Shown: positions 1 through 10,180 of the stretch, piece by piece
How the letters are laid out: the number at the start of each line of letters is the position of its first letter
How positions within the stretch are numbered: position 1 is the stretch's first letter
NCBI RefSeq assembly: GCF_000286835.2
Contig: NZ_AJYD02000038.1
Coordinates: forward strand, 2,494,721 to 2,558,720
DNA from: Enterovibrio norvegicus FF-33
GTDB taxonomy: Bacteria; Pseudomonadota; Gammaproteobacteria; Enterobacterales; Vibrionaceae
Direction: 5' to 3'
DNA: 64,000 nt
Translations under genes and position numbers: made by a program
The notes under the pieces: generated by a model
Seen by the model: only the letters and a program-made list of their open reading frames with translations
The model's database searches: none
What the model was told of the DNA's origin: nothing

Positions 1-1
1 T

Positions 2-115
2 TTAGGCATTGCGTTGTTCACTCGATTAGAAGGAAGGGATCCCAACACTTTGGTGGGTTTACCCTTGATTAGGCTGTGTGAAATGTTGAAAGAAGAAGGT
101 ATGAGCATTCTGTAG
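2..115 (+). CDS. maf: Maf-like nucleotide pyrophosphatase, C-terminal end (partial)
   Basis: The first 37 codons visible end at a TAG and read as the C-terminus of the YceF-type Maf family; the segment [20 protein letters not shown] is very close to the end of E. coli YceF as I recall it. Maf proteins hydrolyse the pyrophosphate bond of non-canonical nucleotides (YceF prefers m7GTP). The start lies left of the window. The neighbourhood (rluC and rne nearby) matches the enterobacterial yceF-rluC-rne locus, which supports the call. Confidence 0.85.
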   Translation, partial: LGIALFTRLEGRDPNTLVGLPLIRLCEMLKEEGMSIL

Positions 116-164
116 CATGAGGCTTATTTCTTGCCAGTAGAACGAAGAATCACATGAAAAATCA

Positions 165-192
165 AATAGAGAGGGCGATTGCCCTCTCTATT
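165..192. terminator. Bidirectional hairpin terminator
   Basis: A perfect 12-bp stem (arms AATAGAGAGGGC and GCCCTCTCTATT, loop GATT) lies between the converging maf and HAD phosphatase genes. Short T-rich stretches follow it on both strands, so it can serve both genes. Confidence 0.7.
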
Positions 193-207
193 GTTTAACT
201 TGAGTGC

Positions 208-849
208 TTATCTCAATGCATCAAGTGACGCAATAATCGCAACAGGTGAGTAATCCGAAAGTACAGCTTCATCATGTACTCCCCATGTTATGCCAATAGC
301 ATCGACGCCTGCCTTTTGTGCCAACAGCATATCGTGAGACGTGTCGCCGACCATGATGGCCTCATGGGGCTGAACATTTAGCTCGTCTAACAACTCAAGG
401 ATCATCAAAGGATCCGGTTTTGAGGCCGTAAGATCCGCCGTTCTTGTGGCCGCAAAGAAATGTCCCGTGTCCGTTTCCAGCATGACACGGTCTAAGCCAA
501 TACGTGACTTCCCTGTAGCAACCGCGAGCACATAGCCCTTCTCTTTTAATGCAGTTAAAACATCCACCACACCATCGTAAAGTGCATGCGGCGTCGTATT
601 AAAATCACGAAACTGCTCGCCGTAATGTTTTTTCCACTCATCAAGCTTATCTAGCGGTGCATTCGGATAAAGATAGCAATAGCCTTTATCTAAACTTAAC
701 CCGATCATTTGCTTGAGTTCATCAGCTGACAATTCAGGCAAACCACCCGTCAAACGGGCAGCCTCCTTCAAACTCGACACGATGCGGGCAACAGAATCCA
801 TCACTGTGCCATCCCAATCGAAGATCACTAACTTGTAGTTAGTTAACAC
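208..849 (-). CDS. HAD-superfamily phosphatase (phosphoglycolate phosphatase-like)
   Basis: This 213-residue protein carries the HAD motifs: motif I DWDGT near residues 11-15 with the nucleophilic Asp, motif II around VLAVATGKS (Thr), a conserved Lys in SKPDP, and motif IV in MVGDTSHD. The layout with an alpha-helical cap is that of subfamily IA (Gph/PGP-like). The natural substrate cannot be read from sequence. The start codon is GTG and lies inside the rluC coding end (11-bp overlap). An AAGGA is placed 9 bases upstream, so the gene is probably translationally coupled to rluC. A phosphatase behind rluC is, to my knowledge, common in Vibrio relatives. Confidence 0.85.
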   Translation of the reverse strand: MLTNYKLVIFDWDGTVMDSVARIVSSLKEAARLTGGLPELSADELKQMIGLSLDKGYCYLYPNAPLDKLDEWKKHYGEQFRDFNTTPHALYDGVVDVLTALKEKGYVLAVATGKSRIGLDRVMLETDTGHFFAATRTADLTASKPDPLMILELLDELNVQPHEAIMVGDTSHDMLLAQKAGVDAIGITWGVHDEAVLSDYSPVAIIASLDALR

Positions 850-1795
850 GCGGCAATTTCCTTAAGCCTTCTAGGGCTCTCTCTAATTGTTTATCCAACG
901 GCGCAGAGATATCCATCACCTCTTCCGTGCCCGGATGCGTGAACTTGATGTTTGCTGCGTGCAGGAACAAACGGTTTAAGCCAAATTTCTTGGTGTAAGC
1001 ATCAAAACGCGGATCACCATAACGGTCATCCCAAGCAAGCGGATGCCCAGCATACTGCGCATGAACTCGAATTTGATGGGTACGACCTGTGATTGGGCTC
1101 GCTTGAAGCAAGGTCGCCTGATCAAACTGTTCCAGTATTTTAAAACGTGTTTCAGATGCCTTACCATTGGGGTTAACACGAACAATACTGTTTACTTCGT
1201 TTTTAAGCAGTGGCGCAGTCACCTTCTTCATCGACGGCTTCCAGCGACCCATGCCAAGAGCGAAATAATATTTCTGTACGGTTTTTTCACGAAACTGCGC
1301 CTGAAGATGACGAAGTGCCGAACGTTTTTTTGCAATCAGCAAGATACCAGAAGTATCACGGTCAATACGATGCACCAGCTCAAGAAAACGCGCGTCTGGA
1401 CGAAGTGCGCGCATAGCCTCAATGGCACCAAAATGGAGCCCACTGCCGCCATGAACCGCAGTTCCGGAAGGCTTATTGAGAACAAGCATGTGATCGTCTT
1501 CATAAATCACACATTTTTCTAGCTCTGCCACTCTATCAAGCTTGGTGCTGGGAGCCGCAACCTGCGCCACCTCTGGGATCTTGATAGGTGGAAGACGGAT
1601 AACATCGCCCGCTTGGAGCTTATACTCCGGTTTTATGCGTTTTTTGTTAACTCGCACCTCTCCTTTACGAAGAATGCGATAAATCATACTTTTAGGTACG
1701 TTTTTAAGCCTATTTCGGAGAAAGTTATCGATCCGCTGGCCAGCAATGTCATCAGAAATGTCGATGAATTGCACTTGGGGTTTGTCTGTATTCAT
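839..1795 (-). CDS. rluC: 23S rRNA pseudouridine(955/2504/2580) synthase RluC
   Basis: The 318-residue protein has an N-terminal S4 RNA-binding domain (about residues 18-65) and an RluA-type catalytic domain. That domain carries the signature HRIDRDTSGIL (catalytic Asp about residue 146) and a downstream GRTHQIRVH motif. RluC isomerises three uridines in the large-subunit rRNA. It is transcribed away from rne, as in E. coli, and overlaps the HAD phosphatase downstream, so the two are probably one operon. Length and motifs are normal for the family. Confidence 0.95.
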   Translation of the reverse strand: MNTDKPQVQFIDISDDIAGQRIDNFLRNRLKNVPKSMIYRILRKGEVRVNKKRIKPEYKLQAGDVIRLPPIKIPEVAQVAAPSTKLDRVAELEKCVIYEDDHMLVLNKPSGTAVHGGSGLHFGAIEAMRALRPDARFLELVHRIDRDTSGILLIAKKRSALRHLQAQFREKTVQKYYFALGMGRWKPSMKKVTAPLLKNEVNSIVRVNPNGKASETRFKILEQFDQATLLQASPITGRTHQIRVHAQYAGHPLAWDDRYGDPRFDAYTKKFGLNRLFLHAANIKFTHPGTEEVMDISAPLDKQLERALEGLRKLPRVN

Positions 1796-2306
1796 AGGAC
1801 TTCGATTCTACATTGCATCAAAGTAGTTTGCTGCAAAAAAGTGTCCCTGCTATAGTTGCGCCGTAATGCGAGAAAGTTTGCAGCTTTTTTGCACGTCACG
1901 ACTACAAAGTCGACAAATAGAGTAAATCTTTACCGTTTTTTCCAAGACACTTGACCATTCACGGCACTATCTCTGAGTAGTATCTGATTCGCTGAGAGTT
2001 CAAGACGTCCTAATCATGCAGCAATTGGCGTAAGACATGAGGAATAAAGCACCCGTTAGTTTGTTGGCACGACGGGATAAATAACCAGTGTCAAAGAGAC
2101 TATCGCCATTTGTGGCGAAGAGCCGACTGAATAAGGCGGAGTGATTTCTGATTTCCGCATCAGTGGGTCGATGAGTAGTGCCCTAGAGCGTCCCTGATTT
2201 TCCAGCCGTGAGGTTGCATTAATGTCAGACTTGGGACCTGGCAGCATTGCGTATTTTGTCTCGTATCCGACGACTAATAACAACAAATAATCGAGAAAAA
2301 ATTGAT
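1796..2306 (+). promoter_or_regulatory. rluC/rne divergent region with long rne leader
   Basis: The 511-bp gap holds no supported gene. In E. coli the rne message starts with a long structured leader through which RNase E represses its own synthesis, and the size here is compatible with that. A small clear hairpin (arms TCGCCA and TGGCGA at 2103-2108 and 2113-2118, loop TTTG) lies in the part that would be leader. A conserved autoregulatory fold is inferred from position, not shown. Confidence 0.5.
1827..1856 (+). promoter_or_regulatory. Candidate sigma-70 promoter for rne
   Basis: TTTGCT and TATAGT are 18 bp apart, and the -10 is preceded by TGC, forming an extended -10. Initiation about 7 bases after it would give an rne leader of roughly 445 nt. 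The assignment rests on sequence match only. Confidence 0.45.
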
Positions 2307-5300
2307 ATGAAAAGAATGTTGATCAACGCAACTCAGAAAGAAGAGTTGCGCGTCGCATTGGTTGACGGTCAGCGCTTATACGATCTAGATATCGAAAGCT
2401 CTGGTCATGAATCGAAAAAAGCAAACATCTATAAAGGTCGTATTACCCGTATTGAACCAAGTCTTGAAGCAGCATTTGTAGACTACGGCTCAGAACGTCA
2501 CGGCTTCCTTCCTCTTAAAGAAATTGCTCGCGAATATTTCCCTGCCAATTATAGCTACCAAGGCCGTCCCAACATCAAAGAAGTGTTGAAAGAAGGCCAA
2601 GAAGTCATTGTTCAGGTTGATAAAGAAGAACGTGGTAACAAAGGCGCAGCCTTAACCACTTTCATTTCTCTCGCGGGTAGCTATCTGGTTCTTATGCCTA
2701 ACAACCCTCGTGCTGGCGGTATTTCTCGTCGTATCGAAGGTGAAGAGCGTAGCCAACTAAAAGAAGCGATGTCCGGTCTTACACTGCCTCAGGGCATGGG
2801 TTTGATCGTTCGTACTGCGGGCGTTGGTAAATCAGCTGAAGAACTCGAGTGGGACTTGAAATATCTACTGAATAACTGGGAACGTATCCAGGGCGCAGCA
2901 GATACCAAAGTGGCCCCTTTCTTGATCTATCAAGAGAGTGATGTTATCGCTCGTGCATTCCGTGATTACCTTCGTCGTGACATTGGTGAAGTGCTGATCG
3001 ACAGCGAAGCTGTATATAATCAAGCACGTGAGCGCATTCAGGCTACCCGTCCTGATTTCCTTCAACGTGTCAAACACTACGAAGGCGAAGTTCCGCTATT
3101 CAGCCACTATCAAATTGAGAGCCAGATTGAATCTGCGTTCCAACGTGAAGTTCGTTTGCCATCAGGCGGTTCAATTGTTATTGACCCAACCGAAGCACTG
3201 ACCTCTATCGACATCAACTCTGCACGTGCAACAAAGGGTTCTGATATCGAAGAAACCGCACTGCAAACTAACCTAGAAGCTGCTGATGAAATTGCACGTC
3301 AATTACGTCTGCGTGATCTAGGTGGTCTGGTTGTTATCGACTTCATCGATATGACGCCAGTACGTAATCAGCGTGAAGTTGAGAATCGTTTGCGTGAAGC
3401 TGTTCGTATGGACCGCGCTCGCGTTCAAATCGGTCGTATCTCTCGCTTTGGTCTGCTAGAAATGTCACGCCAGCGCTTGAGCCCGTCTCTTGCAGAAGCT
3501 AGCCACCACATCTGTCCTCGTTGTACGGGTACAGGTGTAGTACGTGATAATGAATCACTGTCATTGTCTATCTTGCGTCTGATTGAAGAAGAAGCACTGA
3601 AAGAGAACACGTCACAAGTCATGGCGATCGTTCCTGTTCCTGTTGCTTCCTACCTTCTGAACGAAAAACGTCGTTCTGTTCAGCACGTAGAGAAGTATCA
3701 CAATGTTCGCGTTGTGATCGTACCAAACGCCAACATGGAAACGCCGCACTTTGAAGTGGTTCGTGTCCGTGGCGGTGATGAAAACACAACATTGTCATAC
3801 GAACTGCCACAGCATCTTGATGCCATTCGTGAAGCTGAAAGCAAAGAAGAAGCACCTGCAGAACGTATTGTTAAGAAGCGTGAAGAACCTGCATTGCAAA
3901 CTTTCGCTGCGCCTGCATCGCCAACACCGGCTCCTCAATCAGCGGCGCCTGCACCTAAGGCTGTTGATACAACACCTGGATTGCTTTCACGCGTTGTTTC
4001 TTTCATCTCTGGCCTGTTTGCAGGTAAAGAAGTAGAAGAAGAGAAACCGCAAGAGCCTGTACGCGAAAGTCGTAATCGTCGTGACCAAAATCGTTCACAA
4101 GATCGCACTCGTCGCGGTTCACGTGGCGTCCAGCGCGATGAGAATGGTCGAAACAATGAACGTAGCGAAGGCCGCAAACCTCGCCGTAACAATAGAGAGC
4201 GTCCAGAAAACACTGAGCGTAACGTCGAGCGTCAAGAGAAGCCGGCGAAGAAGCAAACTCGCAAGCCAGTTGAGAAGGTTGAAAAAACCGAACAACGTCC
4301 GCCAGCGAAAGTCGCTAAGCCAGTAAAAGAAGATGCCCCTGTTGTTAAACAAGAAATTGTTAAACCAGAAGTTGCTAAACAAGAGAAAGTGGAAAAGACG
4401 GAAAAAGTGAAACAACGCCGTCAACGCCGCACCCTCAACAAGAAAGTGCGCCGCGCTGATTCTGCACAAGAAGCAGAAGCCATTGCAGCTAGCCCACTAC
4501 TAGAAATGGGTCAAGCGGTTGCGACTGAGGCGAAAGCCGAAGTACAAACCACTGAGTTTACTCATTCAGTAGATGCGGCAGAAAACACAGAACAACGTGA
4601 TGAGAAGCGTCGCAACCGTCGTTCTCCACGTCACTTGCGTGCTAGCGGCCAGCGCCGTCGTCGCAATAATCGTGAAGAAAACGAAACGTCTTCGACTGAA
4701 CAAGCTCTTGATCAATTGGACATGATGGAGACCTCGGTTTCTGTTGTCGAAAAACGTAACCAAGTGGTGTTGAAATCAGGCGTTGCTTCTCCAGAAATGG
4801 CGATGGGTAAAGTATGGCCGTCAAAAGCTGCTATCAAAGCCCCTGTCGTTGCTGAAGTTGTTGCTGAAGCACCAACAGCTGAACAAGCCGTTGTTACTGA
4901 AAAACCTTCTTTGGGCGGTGTGGCCTTCCCTGAAATGGCAATGGGTAAAGTATTCCCACGTCCTTCTGCACCAAGCGTGCTGGAAGAAAAAGCCAAATCA
5001 GAAGGCACTGAAACACTGAGCGAAGAGCTTCCTGTTACTATCAACGCGCCTGCAGAAGCACAGCCAGAAACCGCTGTGGTAGACGCTGCCGAATCACAAG
5101 AGACAGAAGCAGCTAAGCCAGAAGCTAAAGTTAAAGTTAAAGAAGTGATGGAGGCAAGTGAAATCCCAGCGGTTGAGCCAGCTAAGGCTACAGAAACCCC
5201 TGTGATTCGCTATCGCCAAGTTGCTGCGCCAATGGCGAAAGCACCCGCACCGGAAAGCAACACTGCAGCACTTAACGTTGCTATTGCTGACTTCCGTAGT

Positions 5301-5381
5301 GATGTTGCACAAACCAAACAAGCAGGCAGCGATACCGCGACAAGTCGCGCAACAGCACCTGCCACCAAACCGAGTTTCTAA
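2307..5381 (+). CDS. rne: Ribonuclease E
   Basis: RNase E is the membrane-associated endoribonuclease that organises the RNA degradosome and processes rRNA, tRNA and mRNA. The protein is 1024 residues from the [10 protein letters not shown] start. I prefer this start to an ATG 60 bases upstream because known RNase E proteins begin this way. The N-terminal half shows the S1 domain, the catalytic aspartates (D302 in [10 protein letters not shown]345 in VIDFIDMTP) and the zinc-link CPRC (C403, C406). The C-terminal half is low-complexity, with an Arg-rich stretch and many E/K/P/A repeats. It includes [10 protein letters not shown] near the end, which resembles the PNPase-docking microdomain of E. 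coli RNase E. Two copies of an EMAMGKV(W/F)P motif occur about 47 residues apart in the tail. Confidence 0.97.
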   Translation: MKRMLINATQKEELRVALVDGQRLYDLDIESSGHESKKANIYKGRITRIEPSLEAAFVDYGSERHGFLPLKEIAREYFPANYSYQGRPNIKEVLKEGQEVIVQVDKEERGNKGAALTTFISLAGSYLVLMPNNPRAGGISRRIEGEERSQLKEAMSGLTLPQGMGLIVRTAGVGKSAEELEWDLKYLLNNWERIQGAADTKVAPFLIYQESDVIARAFRDYLRRDIGEVLIDSEAVYNQARERIQATRPDFLQRVKHYEGEVPLFSHYQIESQIESAFQREVRLPSGGSIVIDPTEALTSIDINSARATKGSDIEETALQTNLEAADEIARQLRLRDLGGLVVIDFIDMTPVRNQREVENRLREAVRMDRARVQIGRISRFGLLEMSRQRLSPSLAEASHHICPRCTGTGVVRDNESLSLSILRLIEEEALKENTSQVMAIVPVPVASYLLNEKRRSVQHVEKYHNVRVVIVPNANMETPHFEVVRVRGGDENTTLSYELPQHLDAIREAESKEEAPAERIVKKREEPALQTFAAPASPTPAPQSAAPAPKAVDTTPGLLSRVVSFISGLFAGKEVEEEKPQEPVRESRNRRDQNRSQDRTRRGSRGVQRDENGRNNERSEGRKPRRNNRERPENTERNVERQEKPAKKQTRKPVEKVEKTEQRPPAKVAKPVKEDAPVVKQEIVKPEVAKQEKVEKTEKVKQRRQRRTLNKKVRRADSAQEAEAIAASPLLEMGQAVATEAKAEVQTTEFTHSVDAAENTEQRDEKRRNRRSPRHLRASGQRRRRNNREENETSSTEQALDQLDMMETSVSVVEKRNQVVLKSGVASPEMAMGKVWPSKAAIKAPVVAEVVAEAPTAEQAVVTEKPSLGGVAFPEMAMGKVFPRPSAPSVLEEKAKSEGTETLSEELPVTINAPAEAQPETAVVDAAESQETEAAKPEAKVKVKEVMEASEIPAVEPAKATETPVIRYRQVAAPMAKAPAPESNTAALNVAIADFRSDVAQTKQAGSDTATSRATAPATKPSF

Positions 5382-5398
5382 AGAAACAAGGTTTGACG

Positions 5399-5430
5399 AA
5401 AAGAGCCATGCTTGTCATGGCTCTTTTTTT
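5399..5430 (+). terminator. rne terminator
   Basis: A 12-bp stem (AAAAGAGCCATG and CATGGCTCTTTT, loop CTTGT) is followed by a T run, starting 18 bases after the rne stop. Confidence 0.85.
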
Positions 5431-5733
5431 ATTTCTATCTTTATCAAGCCGACTTAAGGTAAAGACTGGACGTATGATATCGCTTCAATGACAACATCCC
5501 CTTTGATGCCTAACGAAGCTTTCATTCACCCTATCGCTCCGACATGACTAACTTATTGTTCAATCTGCTAATTTTTCACCACCACTGTTTACAATAACGT
5601 TACTAACATTGAACAAAATCACACTTTTCGGTAGTATTCGCAGGCGATTTACCTCTGCGGCACTGTGATTTCGCAGAGTCATACTTTTTTGGCGATAGCC
5701 TTTAACTCAATATTTAAGAAGTAATCCAACACG
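5431..5733. other. Intergenic region upstream of the SulP gene
   Basis: About 300 bases lie between the rne terminator and the transporter start. I see no open frame, strong inverted repeat or convincing -35/-10 pair. The promoter of the transporter must be somewhere here. Confidence 0.5.
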
Positions 5734-7290
5734 ATGTTTGAATTTCCTAAATTCCCCCAACACTCGGTTAAAAACGACGTACTGTCTGGACTGACTGTTG
5801 CATTGGCTTTGGTGCCAGAAGCTGTTGCTTTCGCCTTCGTCGCTGGTGTAGATCCCATGGTTGGTCTCTACGCTGCCTTTATTATGGGTCTGCTGACTTC
5901 CATCCTTGGTGGTCGTCCTGGCATGATCTCTGGCGCAACAGGTGCAATGGCTGTCGTCATGGTCAGTCTGGTTGCTCAACATGGTGTTCAGTATCTTTTT
6001 GCTGCTGTCATGCTCGCCGGTCTTATTCAAGTTTCTGCAGGTGTATTCAAGCTGGGCAAGTTTATCCGCATGGTGCCGCATCCTGTGATGATTGGTTTCG
6101 TAAACGGCTTAGCCATTGTCATTTTCCTTGCACAACTTGGACAATTCAAAGCGCCTGACGCTTCTGGTGCCCTTGTTTGGCTTCAAGGTGAGCAAATGTT
6201 CTTGATGCTTGGGCTGGTCGCTATCACGATGGCTATCATTCACTTCCTGCCGAAGCTAACAACCTCTGTGCCTTCTTCTCTGGTGGCTATCGTTTCTGTT
6301 ACCGCCGCGGTGGTATTGCTTGATTTAGATACCCGCAACGTTGTCGACTTCCTGCGTTCAATGAGTGGCGATGAGAATGCAACATTGGCAGGTACACTGC
6401 CAACGTTCTCCATTCCATCCGTTCCGTTTAGCCTTGAAACGCTCTATATCATTCTGCCTTACGCACTCATTCTTGCTGCGGTTGGTCTAATCGAATCACT
6501 GCTGACGCTAACTGTGATTGATGAAATGACGGGCACTCGTGGTCGCGGAAACCGTGAATGTGTCGGTCAAGGCGTCGCTAACGTCACCTGTTCAGTGTTT
6601 GGCGCAATGGGTGGCTGTGCCATGATTGGGCAATCAATGATTAACGTTAACTCAGGTGGTCGTGGCCGCTTATCAGGTATTATGGCAGCCATTGCCCTGC
6701 TCTGTTTTATTCTGTTTACCTCGTCACTGATTGAAATGATCCCACTAGCAGCACTCGTTGGTGTCATGTTCATGGTGGTGATTGGCACATTCGAATGGGC
6801 AACGTTCAAGCTTGCACGTCGTGTGCCTAAAAAAGATTTCTTCGTGATCGTACTTGTGACTGTCGTGACAGTCATGACCGACTTGGCAATCGCCGTTATC
6901 GTAGGTGTCATTGTTTCTGCTCTGATGTTTGCGTGGGAACATGCTAAACACATCTTTGCTGCCAGCCACATTAACGAACAAGGATCAAAAATTTACGAAG
7001 TAAATGGTCCTTTGTTCTTTGGTTCAGTTGCGAATTTCCTTGAGTTATTCGACACGCAAAACGACCCAGATGACGTCATTGTTGATTTTGGTAAGTCACG
7101 TGTTGTTGATCACTCGGCCATTGAGGCAATCGACACGTTGGCAGACCGCTATAACAAAGCGGGCAAAACACTGCACCTTCGTCATTTATCACATGACTGT
7201 CAGGCATTGCTAACCAAAGCAGGTAGCTTGGTTGAAATTAATCATATTGAAGATCCAAACTACAAAGTTGCAGATGACCTATTGGGCTAA
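5734..7290 (+). CDS. SulP family inorganic anion permease with STAS domain
   Basis: This 518-residue inner-membrane protein has a hydrophobic core of about 10-14 transmembrane segments (residues about 15-400) with the SulP signature region near [21 protein letters not shown] cytoplasmic STAS domain (about residues 415-518) follows, with the conserved [12 protein letters not shown] stretch. SulP carriers move sulfate, bicarbonate or related anions; the substrate cannot be assigned here. It stands alone between two terminators. The rne-adjacent position recalls Vibrio gene order, but that is from memory. Confidence 0.9.
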   Translation: MFEFPKFPQHSVKNDVLSGLTVALALVPEAVAFAFVAGVDPMVGLYAAFIMGLLTSILGGRPGMISGATGAMAVVMVSLVAQHGVQYLFAAVMLAGLIQVSAGVFKLGKFIRMVPHPVMIGFVNGLAIVIFLAQLGQFKAPDASGALVWLQGEQMFLMLGLVAITMAIIHFLPKLTTSVPSSLVAIVSVTAAVVLLDLDTRNVVDFLRSMSGDENATLAGTLPTFSIPSVPFSLETLYIILPYALILAAVGLIESLLTLTVIDEMTGTRGRGNRECVGQGVANVTCSVFGAMGGCAMIGQSMINVNSGGRGRLSGIMAAIALLCFILFTSSLIEMIPLAALVGVMFMVVIGTFEWATFKLARRVPKKDFFVIVLVTVVTVMTDLAIAVIVGVIVSALMFAWEHAKHIFAASHINEQGSKIYEVNGPLFFGSVANFLELFDTQNDPDDVIVDFGKSRVVDHSAIEAIDTLADRYNKAGKTLHLRHLSHDCQALLTKAGSLVEINHIEDPNYKVADDLLG

Positions 7291-7328
7291 CCCTCTGCAT
7301 CACGTATCGGTTTGAGGTCTGAGCAATG

Positions 7329-7362
7329 AAAAAAAGCGAGCTATTTAGCTCGCTTTTTTTTA
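7329..7362. terminator. Terminator after the SulP gene
   Basis: AGCGAGCT and AGCTCGCT are separated by a 4-base loop and flanked by A and T runs on the two sides. The hairpin lies between convergent genes and can work in both directions. Confidence 0.85.
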
Positions 7363-7400
7363 TTTATGAAACAATATTTAACTCGGATTCAATTAGAAAC

Positions 7401-7913
7401 TCACTGAGGAATAATCACGTTATCGATAACATGAATTACCCCATTTGACGCTATGATGTCCGTTGCGACCACGTTAGCGTTATCTACTTTGACGCCATTA
7501 GATGCATCGACTTTAATCATGCTTCCTTGTACCGTTGGCGCTTCAGTCATACCGATCACATCAGCAGCCATGACTTTTCCAGGGACCACGTGATACGTCA
7601 GTATCGAAATCAATTTATCTTTATTTTCTTGCATTAGGAGACTTTCAACCGTGCCAGCGGGAAGTTTAGCGAAGGCTTCATTGGTCGGTGCAAACACCGT
7701 AAAAGGTCCTTTTCCTTGCAACGTTTCGACTAAGCCAGCAGCCTCAACCGCAGCAACGAGGGTACTAAAGTCAGGGTTGCTTGCTGCAATCTCAACAATG
7801 TTCTTTTTCATTCCATGATGGTCAGCCTGGACGCTAAATACACCAAACATTAATGCACACACTGTTGCCAACAGGGTAGATTTTACTGACGACAAAACCT
7901 TTGCAGAAATCAT
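7401..7913 (-). CDS. Secreted fasciclin (FAS1) domain protein
   Basis: The 170-residue protein has a signal peptide (about residues 1-30, ending near SVQA) followed by one FAS1/beta-Ig-H3 domain. FAS1 motifs seen are [22 protein letters not shown] near the middle, and [18 protein letters not shown] at the end. Such small bacterial FAS1 proteins are exported to the periplasm or outside and are linked to adhesion or stress, but the exact role here is unknown. A strong AAGGAG ribosome site precedes the ATG. A short GC hairpin (GGGGCG and CGCCCC at 7948-7961) lies in its 5' region. Confidence 0.88.
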   Translation of the reverse strand: MISAKVLSSVKSTLLATVCALMFGVFSVQADHHGMKKNIVEIAASNPDFSTLVAAVEAAGLVETLQGKGPFTVFAPTNEAFAKLPAGTVESLLMQENKDKLISILTYHVVPGKVMAADVIGMTEAPTVQGSMIKVDASNGVKVDNANVVATDIIASNGVIHVIDNVIIPQ

Positions 7914-8087
7914 AAGATTTCTCCTTCTTCAATACGCTATCTAAAATGGGGCGGACGCCCCAAGCCTTACTGATCAGCAGAGATGAATACGAGGGTGTCG
8001 GTGAATTAGATTACGCATACGGTTTGTTTTTTCATCGAAAGGCATCGTTTCATCAATATATTCTGTCGATCATTCGATTGAGTAGCG

Positions 8088-8771
8088 CTAGGTCTCGCAG
8101 CAAAGAGACATGAAATGTTGGAAGTTTTTCGTCGCCGAAGTGTCAAAGCTCTCATCCAACACGGCAACGCTTTTAATTCGATCTAGACGAAAATTTCGGT
8201 ATTCATCGCGCAGTTCGCACCAAGCCACGAGTGTCCATACTTTCCCCCAGTACACTTGTCCAAGTGGATGAATAACCCGTTTGCTTGTCACCTTTTCGCC
8301 AGTTTCATATTCAATGCGCACTTTGGTTTTTTCTGATGCTGCTGCGCGCAATACGTCACCACGCGCTGCATGGTCACTTTCAACATGAAACGCTGGCACA
8401 GCAAGCGGAAACGCTTCAATTTGCGCTTTCAAATGTTCCGGTAAGATAGAGTGAATTTTACGAGAGGCAGATTCCGACGCAGAGGCAAGGCGTTTATCCG
8501 ACCAAGCTTCAACCATCTTCATACCCAGTTCCAGTGCTAGCATTTCTTCTTCGGTGAACATCAACGGCGGCAAATGAGACCCTTTGCCAAGCAAATAGCC
8601 AACCCCTGCTTCACCTTCAATGGGCACACCCGAAAGAAGCAGAGATTGAACATCACGGTAAATCGTGCGCTCACTGACACCTAGCTCGTCAGCCAGTGCA
8701 TTTGCTGTCACCGCGTAACGTTTAGAACGTAACAGTGTCAGCAATTCAAATAAGCGCTCCGATTTACTCAT
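8088..8771 (-). CDS. YafY-type HTH/WYL transcriptional regulator
   Basis: The 227-residue protein has an N-terminal winged helix of the HTH_11/DeoR type (residues about 5-58, including VTANALADELGVSERTIYRDV) and a WYL ligand-sensing domain (about 130-220). It starts 24 bases after the ABM-domain gene on the same strand, so the two are very likely co-transcribed. WYL regulators often control their own small operon; an inverted repeat at 9161-9177 in front of the pair fits that. The ligand is unknown. Confidence 0.88.
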   Translation of the reverse strand: MSKSERLFELLTLLRSKRYAVTANALADELGVSERTIYRDVQSLLLSGVPIEGEAGVGYLLGKGSHLPPLMFTEEEMLALELGMKMVEAWSDKRLASASESASRKIHSILPEHLKAQIEAFPLAVPAFHVESDHAARGDVLRAAASEKTKVRIEYETGEKVTSKRVIHPLGQVYWGKVWTLVAWCELRDEYRNFRLDRIKSVAVLDESFDTSATKNFQHFMSLCCET

Positions 8772-8795
8772 TCATCATTCCTGTTTGTTATTTCG

Positions 8796-9113
8796 TTATA
8801 GAGAAGAACTACAGATACTCATTTTGACGAAATCGGTAGCCATAACAAGCGATGCCTCATCGATATGAGAGACCATCTTCTGTGCAGACTCATTGCTCAT
8901 AAAATGATTAGAAGCCGCTTTCGCATTTGCCATACTGTCCCAGTAAATCACATCAAGCCACTCTAGCGTTTCTTCGTTCAAGCTTAGTGAGCGATATTGA
9001 AAGCCAGCACTTCCCTTAACAAAAGCTGTTGTACCTTCAGCGTCAGACAAGAAACTTTGCACATCCGTGCCTTCATTCAATTTAAAGCGAACGGTTTCGA
9101 CAATGTTTTCCAT
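8796..9113 (-). CDS. Antibiotic biosynthesis monooxygenase (ABM)-like domain protein
   Basis: This 105-residue protein looks like a dimeric alpha-beta-barrel (ABM/YdhR-like) fold. It has a first strand VETVRFKLNEGTDVQSF, a middle SLNEETLEWLDVIYWDSMANAKAA segment and a final helix/strand. Members include small quinone monooxygenases and many proteins of unknown function; no catalytic residue can be assigned. It is the first gene of a two-gene unit with the WYL regulator. A good AAGGAG ribosome site precedes the ATG. Confidence 0.7.
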   Translation of the reverse strand: MENIVETVRFKLNEGTDVQSFLSDAEGTTAFVKGSAGFQYRSLSLNEETLEWLDVIYWDSMANAKAASNHFMSNESAQKMVSHIDEASLVMATDFVKMSICSSSL

Positions 9114-9160
9114 GGTGCTTTCTCCTTCTGTTTGGGTTAGAAGAAGCTTACTGCCAGCTA

Positions 9161-9177
9161 CTGACAGAACATGTCAG
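9161..9177. promoter_or_regulatory. Inverted repeat, candidate operator of the WYL regulator
   Basis: Perfect 6-bp arms CTGACA and TGTCAG with a 5-base spacer lie 47 bases upstream of the ABM gene. One arm could double as a -35 element (CTGACA on the minus strand) for the ABM-WYL unit. Position and symmetry suggest autoregulation; binding is inferred. Confidence 0.5.
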
Positions 9178-9182
9178 GAGTG

Positions 9183-9211
9183 TTTCTCTCTGCCTCAGGG
9201 ATTTGTATAAT
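9183..9211 (+). promoter_or_regulatory. Candidate miaE promoter
   Basis: A consensus TATAAT at 9206-9211 has a weak TTTCTC 17 bp upstream. It lies 36 bases before the miaE start, giving a leader of about 30 nt. Confidence 0.5.
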
Positions 9212-9247
9212 CGCTGTCTAAACACCTAATAAAAGCTAAGAATATAG

Positions 9248-10027
9248 ATGTCGCTAAGCCAAGAGTTAGAAAAATTGCTCGAACCTATTCGCGGATTTCT
9301 GCATTGCGAAACCCCTCAAGCATGGATTGATGAAGCGATAAAGCCTGAGAATGAAACTATTTTGTTGCGCGATCATGCCAACTGCGAATTAAAAGCCAGC
9401 CAGACCGCCATGTGGCTGATCCGCAAATACGCCATCGACGAATCAAGCGGTGCGCTACTGCTGGAATGGGCTAAACCCTATGAGGATTTTGTTTATCTCT
9501 GCAAAAAAGACGGTATTTCCCAATCCAAAAAAAATGGCCTGAGTGCTCCTCTCACGCCAAAAGCAGGCTTTGCACATAGCCAAGATCTGATTGATAAAAT
9601 GGTTCGCCTCATCAAAGAAGAATTCCATCATTTTGAACAAGTTGTCGAAATTATGGAAAAGCGCGACATGGCTTACTCATCACTGCCAGCCGGTGGTTAT
9701 GCTCGCGGGCTGATGAAAAGCGCGCGTACCCATGAACCCGCTACGCTGATCGATAAGCTGATCATCGGCGCGTATATCGAAGCGCGTTCGTGTGAACGTT
9801 TCGCCAAAGTTGCCCCGTATTTGGATGAAGAGCTGCGCAAGTTCTATATTTCCTTACTGCGCTCAGAAGCCCGTCACTATCAAGATTACTTAAAACTGGC
9901 GGAAGCCATTGCAGGTGGCGACATCAGTGATCGCATTAAAATCATTGGCGAGAAGGAAGCCGCGTTGATTCAAGCGCCTGACAATACATTCCGCTTCCAC
10001 AGCGGTGTTCCTGCTCTGGCTGCTTAA
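9248..10027 (+). CDS. miaE: tRNA 2-methylthio-N6-isopentenyladenosine hydroxylase MiaE
   Basis: The 259-residue protein matches the MiaE family, non-haem di-iron monooxygenases that hydroxylate the isopentenyl side chain of ms2i6A37 in tRNA. Iron-ligand helices are visible: an early helix with DHANCELKA, then EEFHHFEQ, EARSCERF and SEARHYQDY, giving the expected Glu and ExxH pattern. Length is typical. It stands alone, with its own candidate promoter and a weak terminator-like hairpin near 10051-10079 (AGCTGT and ACGGCT followed by T residues). Confidence 0.93.
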   Translation: MSLSQELEKLLEPIRGFLHCETPQAWIDEAIKPENETILLRDHANCELKASQTAMWLIRKYAIDESSGALLLEWAKPYEDFVYLCKKDGISQSKKNGLSAPLTPKAGFAHSQDLIDKMVRLIKEEFHHFEQVVEIMEKRDMAYSSLPAGGYARGLMKSARTHEPATLIDKLIIGAYIEARSCERFAKVAPYLDEELRKFYISLLRSEARHYQDYLKLAEAIAGGDISDRIKIIGEKEAALIQAPDNTFRFHSGVPALAA

Positions 10028-10180
10028 TCCTTCTGGCAGTAGACCTTGTCAGCTGTCTTATTTCACGGCTTTTTCTTTTGAATTCAAGCAATCATGGATT
10101 TGTATCAAGGTTGCGGCTTGCACCAACCCTTCAGGGCGTGTAAACAGAGATCTTAAGTCTGAACGAGAGCAAGGATAAAC

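Noticed and set aside
2247-2306. Twenty extra residues at the N-terminus of RNase E
   Set aside because: Known RNase E proteins begin with [10 protein letters not shown] or a close variant; the extension falls in the leader.
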